From: Gemmobacter lanyuensis
GTDB lineage: Bacteria > Pseudomonadota > Alphaproteobacteria > Rhodobacterales > Rhodobacteraceae
NCBI RefSeq assembly: GCF_014652355.1
Contig: NZ_BMYQ01000001.1
Coordinates: 680,180 to 744,179 of the forward strand
DNA length: 64,000 bases
Reading direction: 5' to 3'
Below are positions 29,534-38,887 of the stretch, one piece after another (position 1 is the first letter of the stretch; every line of letters begins with the position of its first letter). Position numbers and translations under genes: made by a program. The notes under the pieces were generated by a model, which saw only the letters and a program-made list of their open reading frames with translations, searched no databases and had not been told where the DNA came from.

Positions 29534-30307
29534 TTATGACAGCGCCCGGCGATAGAGATGCCAGGTGGCATGGCCAAACAGCGGCAGCACGATGAAAAGG
29601 CCCAGAAACCAGGGCAGCATCGCCGCAAACAGCGCCACGGCAATCAGCACCCCCCAAGCCAGCATCACCACCGGATTGGCCTGCACCAGCGCAAAGCTGG
29701 TCAGCATCGCAGTCACAAAATCCACCTCCCGGTCCAGAAGCAGCGGCAGGCTGACGACCGTCAGGGAAAAGAGCAGCGTCGCAAAGACCGCCCCCACCCC
29801 GCTGCCCACCAGAAGCATCATCGCCCCTGACCCCGTGGTGAAGGTTTCGAGCGAGGAGGTCACATTGGTCAGCGTCGCCGTGCCAAGGAACAGCGCAAAG
29901 ATCATATGCGCGAGGAAATTCCAGAACAGGAAGAAAATCACGATCACCGCAGCCATCGACGGGATCTGCCGGTCCTTCTGCCGGAAGATCACACCCGCGA
30001 TGCCGCGCCAATCCAGCCCCTCGCCCGCGGCCAGGCGGCGCGAGATTTCGTAAAACCCGCAGGCAATGAACGGCCCCAGAATGGGAAAGCCCGCGCTCGC
30101 GGGCAGCGTCCACCAGAGCTGCCCCTTGGCCGTCAGCGCCCAGACGATCAGCAGCCCGCCCAACACATAGACCAGCGAAAAGCCAAAGCCGTATAGCGGC
30201 GCGCGGCGCAGGTCATGCCAGCCGGCCCGCAGGCTGGCGGTCAGGTCGGAAAAGCGGACGGTATTGATTTCGGGGACCGCGGGCGGCGCGGTCTCGATCT
30301 GCGACAT
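29534..30307 (-). CDS. DUF2189 multi-spanning membrane protein
   Basis: A 257-residue protein of the DUF2189 family. WHDLRRAPLYGFGFSLVYVLGGLLI is the usual N-terminal signature, and KDRQIPSMAAVIVIFF the central one. About six membrane segments are visible. The family is common in alphaproteobacteria but has no known role. It has GGGAGG before the ATG; a hairpin with arms CTGTCC and GGACAG frames this ribosome site. It converges on the bactofilin gene. Confidence 0.87.
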   Translation of the reverse strand: MSQIETAPPAVPEINTVRFSDLTASLRAGWHDLRRAPLYGFGFSLVYVLGGLLIVWALTAKGQLWWTLPASAGFPILGPFIACGFYEISRRLAAGEGLDWRGIAGVIFRQKDRQIPSMAAVIVIFFLFWNFLAHMIFALFLGTATLTNVTSSLETFTTGSGAMMLLVGSGVGAVFATLLFSLTVVSLPLLLDREVDFVTAMLTSFALVQANPVVMLAWGVLIAVALFAAMLPWFLGLFIVLPLFGHATWHLYRRALS

Positions 30308-30354
30308 TCTGTCCTCCCTCTTTCGGACAGGTTAAGCGCAGGAAATTGCAGGAA

Positions 30355-30370
30355 CAAAGATGTATCTTTG
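30355..30370. promoter_or_regulatory. Palindrome CAAAGAT-GT-ATCTTTG
   Basis: Perfect 7-base arms around GT, 48 bases before the DUF2189 start. It could be an operator; no regulator is apparent. Confidence 0.4.
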
Positions 30371-30390
30371 CCGGGATCATTCACAAAAGC

Positions 30391-30411
30391 AAAAGCCGCC
30401 CGATGGGCGGC
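30391..30411 (-). terminator. Terminator after prfB
   Basis: Stem GCCGCCC/GGGCGGC with a 3-base loop and a T run on the minus strand (AAAA at 30391-30394). Confidence 0.85.
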
Positions 30412-30435
30412 CCTGCAAACCAGGGACCGGCCCGA

Positions 30436-31563
30436 TCAATCGTCGGCCATTGCCTCGGCGCGGGATTTGCCCGCTACATCCATCGCCAGCGTCGCCTGCA
30501 TGAAGCGGTCCAGATCGCCATTCAGCACCCCGTCGGTATCCGAGGTTTCAACCCCGGTCCGCAGATCCTTCACCATCTGATAGGGCTGCAACACATAGGA
30601 CCGGATCTGGTTGCCCCAGCCCGCATCGCCCTTGGCTTCATGGGCGGCGTTGATCGCGGCATTCCGCTTGTCCAGCTCCATTTGGTACAGCCGCGATTTC
30701 AGCGCCTTCATGGCGATATCGCGGTTCTGGTGCTGCGACTTTTCCGAACTGGTCACCACGATGCCGGTGGCAAGGTGGGTGATCCGCACGGCCGAGTCGG
30801 TGGTGTTCACGTGCTGCCCACCGGCACCGGATGAGCGGTAGGTATCAATCCGGATTTCATGCGGCAGGACTTCGATCTCGATATTGTCGTCCACAACCGG
30901 GTAAACCCAGACCGAGCTGAACGAGGTATGCCGCCGCGCCGCGCTGTCATAAGGCGAAATGCGGACCAGACGATGCACACCCGATTCCGACTTGAGCCAG
31001 CCATAGGCATTCGGCCCGCTGATCTTGTAGGCGACCGATTTGATGCCCGCCTCTTCCCCTTCGGAAATCGACTGCAGCTCGACCTTGTAGCCCTTCTTTT
31101 CGGCCCAGCGGGTATACATCCGCGCCAGCATGCTGGCCCAGTCGCAGCTTTCGGTGCCACCGGCACCCGCGTTGATTTCAAGGAAGGTATCGTTGCCGTC
31201 GGCCTCGCCATCGAGCAGCGCCTCAAGTTCCTTTTCACGCGCGGTTTCGACCAGCGCCTTGATCGCGCCCTCGGCCTCGGCCACGATCTCGGCATCGCCC
31301 TCGGCCTCACCCAGCTCGATCAGTTCCAGGTTGTCGCGCAACCCGCTGTCGATCATCTTGTAGGTGCCGACCGCATCCATGAGCATCTGACGCTCACGCA
31401 TCAGCTTTTGTGCCTTGGCGGGATCGTTCCAGAGGTTCGGATCCTCGATCATGGCGTTGAATTCTTCGAGCCGGTGCGGCGCGGTTTCATAATCCATGCG
31501 CTGCGCCAACAGCGCCAGCGACTTGCGGATGGCATCAGCTTGGTTCTGGGTCTCGGCGCGCAT
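30436..31563 (-). CDS. prfB: Peptide chain release factor 2
   Basis: A 375-residue translation release factor recognising UGA and UAA. The start at 31563 (MRAETQNQADAIRKSL) fits family length; the open frame runs much further upstream. GGQHVNTTDSAVR is the peptidyl-hydrolysis GGQ loop. The stop-codon recognition tripeptide is SPY (in RISPYDSAARRHTSF) rather than the E. coli SPF. No in-frame TGA or programmed +1 frameshift is present near codon 26, so autoregulatory frameshifting of the E. coli type is absent. It is 88 bases downstream of the PBP1A stop on the same strand. Confidence 0.97.
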   Translation of the reverse strand: MRAETQNQADAIRKSLALLAQRMDYETAPHRLEEFNAMIEDPNLWNDPAKAQKLMRERQMLMDAVGTYKMIDSGLRDNLELIELGEAEGDAEIVAEAEGAIKALVETAREKELEALLDGEADGNDTFLEINAGAGGTESCDWASMLARMYTRWAEKKGYKVELQSISEGEEAGIKSVAYKISGPNAYGWLKSESGVHRLVRISPYDSAARRHTSFSSVWVYPVVDDNIEIEVLPHEIRIDTYRSSGAGGQHVNTTDSAVRITHLATGIVVTSSEKSQHQNRDIAMKALKSRLYQMELDKRNAAINAAHEAKGDAGWGNQIRSYVLQPYQMVKDLRTGVETSDTDGVLNGDLDRFMQATLAMDVAGKSRAEAMADD

Positions 31564-31619
31564 CGGGCTCGTCTTTCCGTCGGAACAATAGGGTTGGCGC
31601 GGGTGATACCCGCTGAAGG

Positions 31620-31641
31620 GCCGCCGGGCAAGACCGGCGGC
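31620..31641 (-). terminator. GC-rich hairpin between PBP1A and prfB
   Basis: Stem GCCGCCGG/CCGGCGGC with a GCAAGA loop and no T run; weak or partial termination. Confidence 0.4.
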
Positions 31642-31651
31642 GCAGGCTTGG

Positions 31652-34192
31652 TCAGTAGAGGCCGCCCGAGGACAGGGTGCCGAAATCGGCCTTCTTGGGG
31701 ATGACCTTGGTTTCGCCATCGGCCGTGGTCACCTGCGCCCCGCCATCGGTTTCCCCGGCGGCAAAGAGCGGCAGGTTTTCCCCCATGGCAAAGCCGCCAT
31801 CGACCATCATGCCGTCAAAGGCCGAATCCTGACCTTCGCGGAAATATTCCGAAATCACATTCGGGCCTGAAGCGTCTTCGGGCAGGCGCGCGCCGGTGAA
31901 CCGGTCGATCTTGGCGAAATAGCCGCCCGGCGGCACCTTGAATTCAGCGCCACCATATTTCTTGATCGCGGTCCGCATGAAGCTTTCAAACACCGGGCCA
32001 CAAAGTCCGCCGCCTGTGGCCTTGCCGCCCAGCGTGCGCGGATTGTCATAGCCGATATAGCAGCCCGCCGCGATGTTCGAGGTGAAGCCGATGAACCAGA
32101 CGTCTTTCGCGTCATTCGTCGTCCCGGTCTTGCCCGCCACTGGCACCGGCAGGTTGATGCCCTGGGCGGTGCCGCGCAGCACCACGCCTTCCATCATCGA
32201 GGTGATCTGATAGGCGGTGATCGGATCGATCACGCGCTCGCGGCTTGAGGTGATCTTGGGCGCCTGCCCCGGTGCGAGAGACGGCGCCGCGCATTCCACG
32301 CAATCGCGCAGGTCATGGCGATAGACCGATTTGCCGTAGCGGTCCTGCACGCGGTCCACCAGCGTCGGCTCCACCCGCTCGCCGCCATTGGCCAGCATCG
32401 AATAGGCGGCGACCATGCGGAACAGCGTGGTTTCCTGCGACCCCAGCGCATTCGATAGGAAGGGTTGCAGCCGGTCGTAGACGCCGAACCGTTCGGCATA
32501 GCCCGCGACCGTATCCATCCCGATTTCCTGCGCGATCCGCACCGTCATCAGGTTCCGCGACTGTTCGATCCCGGTCCGCAGGGGGGTCGGGCCGTAGAAT
32601 TTGTTCGAGGCGTTCTTCGGCCGCCACAGACCCTGCGGCGTGTTCAGCTCAATGGGGGCGTCCACCACGATGGTGGCGGGGGTAAAGCCCGAATCCAGCG
32701 CCGCGGCATAGACGAAGGGCTTGAAGCTCGACCCCGGCTGGCGCATCGCCTGGCTCGCGCGGTTCAGTTCGCTTTCCTGATAGGAAAAGCCGCCCTGCAT
32801 GGCGAGAACGCGACCCGAAAAGACATCCATCGCCATGAAGGCGCCCTGCACCTCGGGGACCTGACGCAGCGACCAGCGCTGGAAGCTGCCATCCTCATCC
32901 GAGGTGATGGCCCGCACCAGCACCACATCCCCCACCTCAAGCAGATCCGAGGCGACGCGCGCCTTGCGGCCCAGTTCGCCATTGGCAAGCCGCTTGCGCG
33001 CCCAGGTCACATCCTCGGCCGGAATGAAATGGCCGTCTGCATCCTCCTCCACGCCTTCGATGCCGATGCGCGCCGATTCTTCCCCCATGGCCAACACCAC
33101 AGCCGGATGCCAGCCTTCGATATCGCGCGGGACGGCCACGTCGGACAGCGCCTTGCGCCAGTCGGCCTCGGTGCCCAGTTGGTCGGCGGGAATCGTCTTG
33201 CGGGTGCCGCGCCAGACGCCCTGACCGCGGTCGTATTTCTCAAGCCCCGCGCGCAGCGCTTTGGCGGCGGCGGCCTGCAGGTCCGGGTCGACGGTCGCGC
33301 GGATCGCCAGACCGCCCGAGAAGAATTCCTTTTCACCAAAGCTGTTGGACAGCTGGCGGCGGATTTCATCGGTGAAGTAGTTGCGCGGCGGCAGAGTGGC
33401 GCGGAAGGCGGGGTAATCACCACGCTGCACACTTTTCAGCTCTTGCCGGCTTTCCGCCTCATAGGTCGCCTCGTCGAGATAGCCGTTTTGCCACATCTCG
33501 CGCAGCACATAGTTCCGGCGATTCACCGCCTCGTCATATTGGCGGACGGGGTGCAGGTCGGCGGGTTTCTTGGGCAGGGCGGCCAGATAGGCGGCCTCGC
33601 CCGGCGTCAGCTGCGCCAGCGACTTGTTGAAATAGGTCTGGGCGGCCGCCACCACGCCATAGGAATTGGCGCCCAGATATATCTCGTTCAGATAAAGTTC
33701 GAGGATCTTGTCCTTGGGCAGCGCCTGCACCAGCCGGGTGGACAGGATCAGTTCCTTGATCTTGCGTTCGGCGGTGCGGTCGCCCGACAGCAACATGTTC
33801 TTGGCCACCTGCTGCGGAATGGTCGATGCCCCCCGCAGCCGCCCACCCCGCGCCGCATCCAGCGCGGCCGAGGCCATGCCCATGATGTCAAAGCCCTGAT
33901 GGGTGTAGAAATTCTTGTCCTCGGCCGAAATGAAGGCCTGTTTCACCAGATCCGGCACATCCTCGATCTGGGTAAACAGGCGGCGTTCTTCGGCGAATTC
34001 GTCGATCATGCGACCTTCGCCGTCATAGATGCGGCTGATGGTCGGGGGCTTGTATTGCGCGAGGCTTTCGTGGCTGGGCAGATCCCGGGAATACATCCAG
34101 AACACGCCGCCCACCGTCAGCGCGGCGAACAGGATTCCAAGCGTCACCAAAGTGAAGATGGCCCCGAAGAAGGACCCGATGAAGCGTAGCAC
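31652..34192 (-). CDS. mrcA: Penicillin-binding protein 1A (bifunctional transglycosylase/transpeptidase)
   Basis: A roughly 846-residue class A PBP. A GTG start at 34192 with GGGGGT upstream gives MLRFIGSFFGAIFTLVTLG; an ATG at 34237 is also possible. One N-terminal membrane helix precedes the GT51 glycosyltransferase (EDKNFYTHQGFD, RGASTIPQQVAKNM). The transpeptidase carries the catalytic serine in GSSFKPF, SRNLMTVR, and KTGTTNDAKDVWF. An OB-like insertion between the two domains is typical of Gram-negative PBP1A. It polymerises and cross-links peptidoglycan. The amidase gene lies just upstream. Confidence 0.94.
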   Translation of the reverse strand: MLRFIGSFFGAIFTLVTLGILFAALTVGGVFWMYSRDLPSHESLAQYKPPTISRIYDGEGRMIDEFAEERRLFTQIEDVPDLVKQAFISAEDKNFYTHQGFDIMGMASAALDAARGGRLRGASTIPQQVAKNMLLSGDRTAERKIKELILSTRLVQALPKDKILELYLNEIYLGANSYGVVAAAQTYFNKSLAQLTPGEAAYLAALPKKPADLHPVRQYDEAVNRRNYVLREMWQNGYLDEATYEAESRQELKSVQRGDYPAFRATLPPRNYFTDEIRRQLSNSFGEKEFFSGGLAIRATVDPDLQAAAAKALRAGLEKYDRGQGVWRGTRKTIPADQLGTEADWRKALSDVAVPRDIEGWHPAVVLAMGEESARIGIEGVEEDADGHFIPAEDVTWARKRLANGELGRKARVASDLLEVGDVVLVRAITSDEDGSFQRWSLRQVPEVQGAFMAMDVFSGRVLAMQGGFSYQESELNRASQAMRQPGSSFKPFVYAAALDSGFTPATIVVDAPIELNTPQGLWRPKNASNKFYGPTPLRTGIEQSRNLMTVRIAQEIGMDTVAGYAERFGVYDRLQPFLSNALGSQETTLFRMVAAYSMLANGGERVEPTLVDRVQDRYGKSVYRHDLRDCVECAAPSLAPGQAPKITSSRERVIDPITAYQITSMMEGVVLRGTAQGINLPVPVAGKTGTTNDAKDVWFIGFTSNIAAGCYIGYDNPRTLGGKATGGGLCGPVFESFMRTAIKKYGGAEFKVPPGGYFAKIDRFTGARLPEDASGPNVISEYFREGQDSAFDGMMVDGGFAMGENLPLFAAGETDGGAQVTTADGETKVIPKKADFGTLSSGGLY

Positions 34193-34255
34193 GCAGAATA
34201 CCCCCGATACGGCCGTGCCCCCATATAGGCGCAACACGGCCTCAGGTCAAAACCG

Positions 34256-34277
34256 AAGCGCCCGCAACCGGGCGCTT
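34256..34277 (-). terminator. Hairpin after amiC
   Basis: Stem AAGCGCCCG/CGGGCGCTT with a CAAC loop; on the minus strand it is followed by CGGTTTTGA. Confidence 0.7.
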
Positions 34278-34309
34278 TCCCGCTGAGTTGATCTGCAGTT
34301 ACTGCACGC

Positions 34310-35500
34310 CTACTGCACGCCCGCGCGCGCGGCCTCGTCCTTGGCCCAAGCCTGCAGCCCATCCCGCACCGCCGCCGCCATTTTCGCGCGCCATGCCGGG
34401 TCTTGCAGCCGCACGAGGTCTTTTTCCGACGACAGAAACCCGAGTTCGAGCAGCGCCGAAGGGATGTCAGGCGATTTCAGCACCGAAAACCCGGCCTCTT
34501 GCCGCGGGTGGCGGTGCATCCGCAGGTTCTGCGCCTGAATGGCGGCCACCAAGGCATCGGCCAGCCGGTCCACGCGCGGGGTGGTTTCGGTGCGGGCCAT
34601 ATCCATCAGCACCTTGGCCACCATGTCATCCTGTTCCGTCAGATCGACGCCCGCCAGCAGGTCCGCGCGGTCATGGCGTTCGGCGAGCGCCTTGCCCGCC
34701 TGATCCGAGGCATCGTCGGACAGGGTATAGACCGTGGCGCCCACGGCCTCGCCTTCCGCCAGCGCATCGGCATGGAGCGAGAGGAAAACATCCGCCCCCG
34801 CCGCGCGGCTGATGGAAATACGGGTTTCCAGCGGGACAAAGACGTCTTCCTCACGCGTGAGAACGGCGATGGTATTGCCGTCGCGCAGCAGCAGCTCTTT
34901 CAGCTCGCGCGCAAAGGCCAGCACCAGATCGGCCTCTTTCACCCCGTCGCGTTCGGCACCCGGATCGATGCCTCCGTGACCGGGGTCCAGCACCACGACA
35001 AAGGTTTCGTCATGGCGCGCCTCGGCCTTGGGCACATCGGCGGGTTTGGGCAGCGCCCAGCCCGGCGGCTCGGGCGCCTGGGCCTTGGCGGCGAATTCCT
35101 CGGCACTGGCCTGCCGCAGGGTGACTTCGACCCGGGGGGTGGTGCCAGTGGTCATGCCCGCGCTTTCCACGACCATCGGCCCCGGCAGTTCGGCTACCAG
35201 CCGCGACCAGCCGGGACGGAAGACGCCTGCGCGCAGATCGACCACGCCATCACGCGGCACCTGCCCGATACCCTGCCAGTCCACCTCGCGGAAATCCATC
35301 ACAAGGCGCGGCGGATCGGCCAGAAGCCGAACCCGCCACGGCACCGGCTGCGAGAGCGAAAGCCTGACCTCGATCCCGCCACGGCTGTCCCGGATCGACG
35401 ATTCCTCGGGCACCAGCCGCGCCAGCGCCGTCAGGTCTTGCGCCACCGCAGCAAGCCCCCCCCAGATCAGTGCCAGAACCAGAACGATCCGCGCCCACAT
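34310..35500 (-). CDS. amiC: N-acetylmuramoyl-L-alanine amidase, AmiC type
   Basis: A 396-residue exported amidase. A signal peptide (MWARIVLVLALIWGGLAAVA) is followed by an AMIN domain (about residues 25-140) and an Amidase_3 domain (168-390). Zinc ligands and catalytic residues are in VVLDPGHGGIDPGAE, TREEDVFVPLETRI, FLSLHADA and SALLELGFLSS. It splits the stem peptide from glycan to separate daughter cells, usually activated by a LytM factor such as NlpD (61728-63056). The stop codon lies in an 11-base direct duplication. Confidence 0.94.
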   Translation of the reverse strand: MWARIVLVLALIWGGLAAVAQDLTALARLVPEESSIRDSRGGIEVRLSLSQPVPWRVRLLADPPRLVMDFREVDWQGIGQVPRDGVVDLRAGVFRPGWSRLVAELPGPMVVESAGMTTGTTPRVEVTLRQASAEEFAAKAQAPEPPGWALPKPADVPKAEARHDETFVVVLDPGHGGIDPGAERDGVKEADLVLAFARELKELLLRDGNTIAVLTREEDVFVPLETRISISRAAGADVFLSLHADALAEGEAVGATVYTLSDDASDQAGKALAERHDRADLLAGVDLTEQDDMVAKVLMDMARTETTPRVDRLADALVAAIQAQNLRMHRHPRQEAGFSVLKSPDIPSALLELGFLSSEKDLVRLQDPAWRAKMAAAVRDGLQAWAKDEAARAGVQ

Positions 35501-35509
35501 AGCCGCCCC

Positions 35510-36664
35510 TCAGCCCTTGGTGCCGCGCATGGCCATATAGGCCTGCAAGCGGCGCAATCCTTCCTCGATATCGGCCGTGGCGCGGGCATAGGAGAACCGC
35601 AGCCGCCGGGCGCCCCGGACCGGATCGAAATCCAGCCCCGGCGTCACCGCCACCCCCGCCTGTTCCAGCAGTTCCGCCGCGAAGTCGAGCGAATTTTCCG
35701 TCAGGTCGGATACATCGGCATAGATGTAGAAGGCCCCATCCGGCGGCGCCAGACGGGTGAACCCTGCCTTGGGCAGGCCCTCCAGCATCAGACGGCGGTT
35801 TTCGGCATAGACGGCGCGGTTCGCCTCCAGCTCATCGATGCAATCGAGCGCATGGAGCGCGGCAACCTGACTTGCATGGGGCGGGCAGATGAACATGTTC
35901 TGCGCCAGCCGTTCCACCACACGGATATGATCCTCGGGCACGACCATCCAGCCGATGCGCCAGCCGGTCATGCTGAAGTATTTCGAGAAGCTGTTGATCA
36001 CATAGGCATTGTCGGTGATTTCCAGCGCACTGACCGCGCGGTCGCCATAATGCAGGCCGTGATAGATCTCGTCCGAGACGAATTTGATGCCACGCTGATC
36101 GCAATGGGCGATCAGGTCCGACAGCGCCCGATGCGACAACATGGTCCCCGACGGGTTGCCGGGGCTGGCCACGATCAGGCCCTGCATCTCCACCCCCTCC
36201 AGATCGGCGGGGACGGGTTGCAGGCGGTTTTCCTCTGATGCGGGGATGCCCACGGCCGTCAGGCTCAGCGCCTTCAGGATCTGGCGATACGAGGGGTATC
36301 CCGGCTCCCCCAGCGCGACGCGGTCCCCCGCATCGAAAAGCGCGGTGAACGCCAGCAGGAAGGCCGCCGAAGACCCCGCCGTGACCACCACCCGGTCGGG
36401 GTTCAGATCGACCCCATACCAGCGCTTGTAAAGGGCAGCGATCCCCGCCCGCAGCTCGGGCAGACCCAGGGCCACGGTATAGCCCAGCGGCCCCGCCTGC
36501 ATCGCCGCCGTCAGCCCCGAAAGCGCGCCCTTCGGGGCGGGTGTGCCGGGCTGGCCCACTTCCATATGGATGATGCTGCGCCCCGACGCCTCAAGCGCGC
36601 GGGCTTTTTCCATCACGTCCATCACAATGAAGGGATCGACCAGCGCCCGTCTTGAAACCTGCAT
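35510..36664 (-). CDS. Pyridoxal-phosphate aminotransferase, class I/II
   Basis: A 384-residue PLP enzyme. The start MQVSRRALVDPFIVMDVMEK is used; the frame is open much further upstream. The lysine that binds PLP is expected in NSFSKYFSMTGWRIGW; VVASPGNPSGTML and FVSDEIYHGLHYGD are typical of aspartate/tyrosine aminotransferase-like enzymes. The RFSYARA segment near the C terminus carries the carboxylate-binding arginine. The substrate is not predictable. Nine bases separate it from amiC downstream, so co-transcription is likely. Confidence 0.9.
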   Translation of the reverse strand: MQVSRRALVDPFIVMDVMEKARALEASGRSIIHMEVGQPGTPAPKGALSGLTAAMQAGPLGYTVALGLPELRAGIAALYKRWYGVDLNPDRVVVTAGSSAAFLLAFTALFDAGDRVALGEPGYPSYRQILKALSLTAVGIPASEENRLQPVPADLEGVEMQGLIVASPGNPSGTMLSHRALSDLIAHCDQRGIKFVSDEIYHGLHYGDRAVSALEITDNAYVINSFSKYFSMTGWRIGWMVVPEDHIRVVERLAQNMFICPPHASQVAALHALDCIDELEANRAVYAENRRLMLEGLPKAGFTRLAPPDGAFYIYADVSDLTENSLDFAAELLEQAGVAVTPGLDFDPVRGARRLRFSYARATADIEEGLRRLQAYMAMRGTKG

Positions 36665-36781
36665 GTAAGCCCCCGTAAAGTCGCGGCGACACTGGCCCGG
36701 CGGGGCGCGCGCGTCAAGCCGGGGGCCGGTCGTCGACCCCGGTCTTTTCGGCGTTTCCCGCCCGCCCAACCGGAGAGACGC

Positions 36782-37534
36782 ATGACCAAGACCTTCCTCG
36801 CTGCCACGGCGCTCGCGCTCGGCTTTGCCCTGCCGGCTCAGGCCTTCGATCTGTCCAACCTGACCGAGGATGAACGCGCCGCCTTCCGCGATGAGGTCCG
36901 GGCCTATCTGCTCGAAAACCCCGAAGTGATCATGGAGGCGGTGCAGGTGCTGGAAAGCCGCCAGCAGGAACAGGCCGCCAAGGACGAAGTGGCCCAGGTG
37001 CAAGCCAACCATGATGCCATCTTCAACGATGCGAATTCCTGGGTCGGCGGCAATCCCGAAGGGGATGTGACCGTGGTCGAATTCCTCGATTATCGGTGCG
37101 GCTATTGCCGCAAGGCCTATGAAGAGATCGAGACACTGGTGAAGACCGACGGCAATATCCGCTTTATCGTCAAGGAGTTTCCGATTCTGGGTGAGGAATC
37201 GCTCATCTCTTCAAAATTCGCCATCGCAACGCGCATGGTTGCGGGGGATGAGGCCTACAAGCGCGCCCATGATGCGCTGATCAGCCTGCGCGGCGATGCG
37301 ACGGCGGAAACTCTGGGTGCGCTGGCGGATGAGCTGGGCCTCGACCGTGCAGCGATCCTTGCCAAGATGGAGACGCCCGAGGTGGCGGCGATCATCGATG
37401 CGAACCACCAGCTGGGCACTGCACTGCAGATCAGCGGCACGCCCACCTTTGTGGTGCAGGATACGATGGTGCGCGGCTATGTGCCGCTTGACGGCATGCG
37501 CGACATCGTCAGCACCGCCCGGAGCGACGGCTGA
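36782..37534 (+). CDS. Exported DsbA-family thiol oxidoreductase (Com1-like)
   Basis: A 250-residue protein with a signal peptide (MTKTFLAATALALGFALPAQA), an N-terminal helical dimerisation segment (residues 25-75, ending in SRQQEQAAKDEVAQ), and a thioredoxin fold with the CGYC active site in FLDYRCGYCRKAYEE. The cis-proline occurs in ISGTPTFVV. The arrangement fits the Com1/ScsC group of periplasmic disulfide oxidases or isomerases. GGAGAG precedes the ATG. It is followed by a hairpin and a convergent MFS gene. Confidence 0.93.
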   Translation: MTKTFLAATALALGFALPAQAFDLSNLTEDERAAFRDEVRAYLLENPEVIMEAVQVLESRQQEQAAKDEVAQVQANHDAIFNDANSWVGGNPEGDVTVVEFLDYRCGYCRKAYEEIETLVKTDGNIRFIVKEFPILGEESLISSKFAIATRMVAGDEAYKRAHDALISLRGDATAETLGALADELGLDRAAILAKMETPEVAAIIDANHQLGTALQISGTPTFVVQDTMVRGYVPLDGMRDIVSTARSDG

Positions 37535-37543
37535 ACCGAAAAC

Positions 37544-37567
37544 GGGCTGGCCCCCACAGGCCAGCCC
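37544..37567. terminator. Hairpin between convergent genes
   Basis: A 9-bp stem GGGCTGGCC/GGCCAGCCC with a 6-base loop; no T run. Confidence 0.6.
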
Positions 37568-37576
37568 ATCGCGCCC

Positions 37577-38794
37577 TTAGCGCGCACCCTGTGCAAGCAT
37601 CCCGCCCGCGCGCAAGGCATTGATCCCGGCGATCAGCGCGCCAAGGGCCATCAGGGCGGTGCCCATGGCCGCGAATGCGCCCCCCAGACCGAACTGCGCC
37701 ACCAGCGGCGCCGATACCAAGGGCGACATGAACTGCCCCACGAAGAAGGCCGTGGTCAGCAGACCCGAGGCCCGGCCGCGCTGCGACGGTGGCACGAAGC
37801 CCATGAAATAGGTGGTGTAATTGGGCATCGACGGCCCCATCCCCAGCCCCGCCAGCAGCGAGCCGAAAATCACCATCCCGATGCCCTGCGCCTGCGACAC
37901 CGCAATCAAGCCCGCCCCCATCAGCAGATAGGACAGCGCAAAGACCGCGATCGGCGACAGGAACCGCCGCACCTGCCCGTAAAGCAGCGCCCCCGGCATC
38001 GAGGCCAGCGTGGTGGACGCCATGATCGCCCCGGTCAGCGCCGCATTATGCACCCCAAGGTCGGACAGCAGGAAAGGCAGGCGGGTCGGCATGACGTAAA
38101 AGCTTGCCATGAAAACAAAGGCCAGCGGTCCGACCAGTGCATAGGCGCGCCAGGGAAAGGCCTCGGTCGGGCCACGGGTGGCGGCGGTCCCGCGCCCCGC
38201 GGCCTGCTTCGCGGCACGGGCGCGGGCATGCGGGGCCAGCATCAGATAGGCAAAGATCGCAATCGGCAGCACCAGCGCATAAACCGCAAAGGCACCGCGC
38301 CAGTGCAGCGTGGCCAGCGCCCCGCCGCCCAGCATCACCACGATGCCGCCACCCGACATGGCGGCACCCTGCAGGCCCAGAAAGCGCGCGCGCGCCGGAC
38401 CCTGCCAAAGATCGGCCGCCCAAGCCATGCTGAGCGTCATGGTCCCCGCAACGCCCAGGCCCAGCAGCACCCGCCCCGCCAGAATCATCGACAGATCCCC
38501 GGCCCAGAGGCCCGTGGTTCCCCCCACCGCATAGGCCAGCGCCGAGGCCAGAAGCAGCTTCTGCCGGTCCACCCGGTCGGCCATCGCCCCGATCAGCCCC
38601 GCCGTCAGCATGATCGCCAGCGATGGCAGCGTGACGATCAGCCCCGCCAGCGTGTCGATGCCGCTCACATCCGCGAAATGGGCCTTCAGCCCCGGAAGCG
38701 AGGGGGCAATCGTGGCATTGGCCATGATGGTCATGGCAGCCAGCAGCAAGACCGAAATGGTCAGCCACCGGCCAGGCTGCGTCTGGTCGGTCAT
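37577..38794 (-). CDS. MFS transporter, drug-efflux type
   Basis: A 405-residue permease starting MTDQTQPGRWLTISVLLLAA with about 12 membrane segments. GLIGAMADRVDRQKLLLASAL is the MFS loop 2-3 motif, and RVLLGLGVAGTMTLS matches the fourth helix. Related proteins export drugs or metabolites. It is divergently paired with a LysR regulator (38888), 93 bases apart, a classic local-regulator arrangement. Substrate unknown. Confidence 0.86.
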   Translation of the reverse strand: MTDQTQPGRWLTISVLLLAAMTIMANATIAPSLPGLKAHFADVSGIDTLAGLIVTLPSLAIMLTAGLIGAMADRVDRQKLLLASALAYAVGGTTGLWAGDLSMILAGRVLLGLGVAGTMTLSMAWAADLWQGPARARFLGLQGAAMSGGGIVVMLGGGALATLHWRGAFAVYALVLPIAIFAYLMLAPHARARAAKQAAGRGTAATRGPTEAFPWRAYALVGPLAFVFMASFYVMPTRLPFLLSDLGVHNAALTGAIMASTTLASMPGALLYGQVRRFLSPIAVFALSYLLMGAGLIAVSQAQGIGMVIFGSLLAGLGMGPSMPNYTTYFMGFVPPSQRGRASGLLTTAFFVGQFMSPLVSAPLVAQFGLGGAFAAMGTALMALGALIAGINALRAGGMLAQGAR

Positions 38795-38887
38795 GGGAGT
38801 TCATCTTTCGCGGTTTCTACGCGACAAAATGCCCCATAACCAGTAATCTGAACAAGTCAGCGAATATGGGAATGAATATCCACAAAA

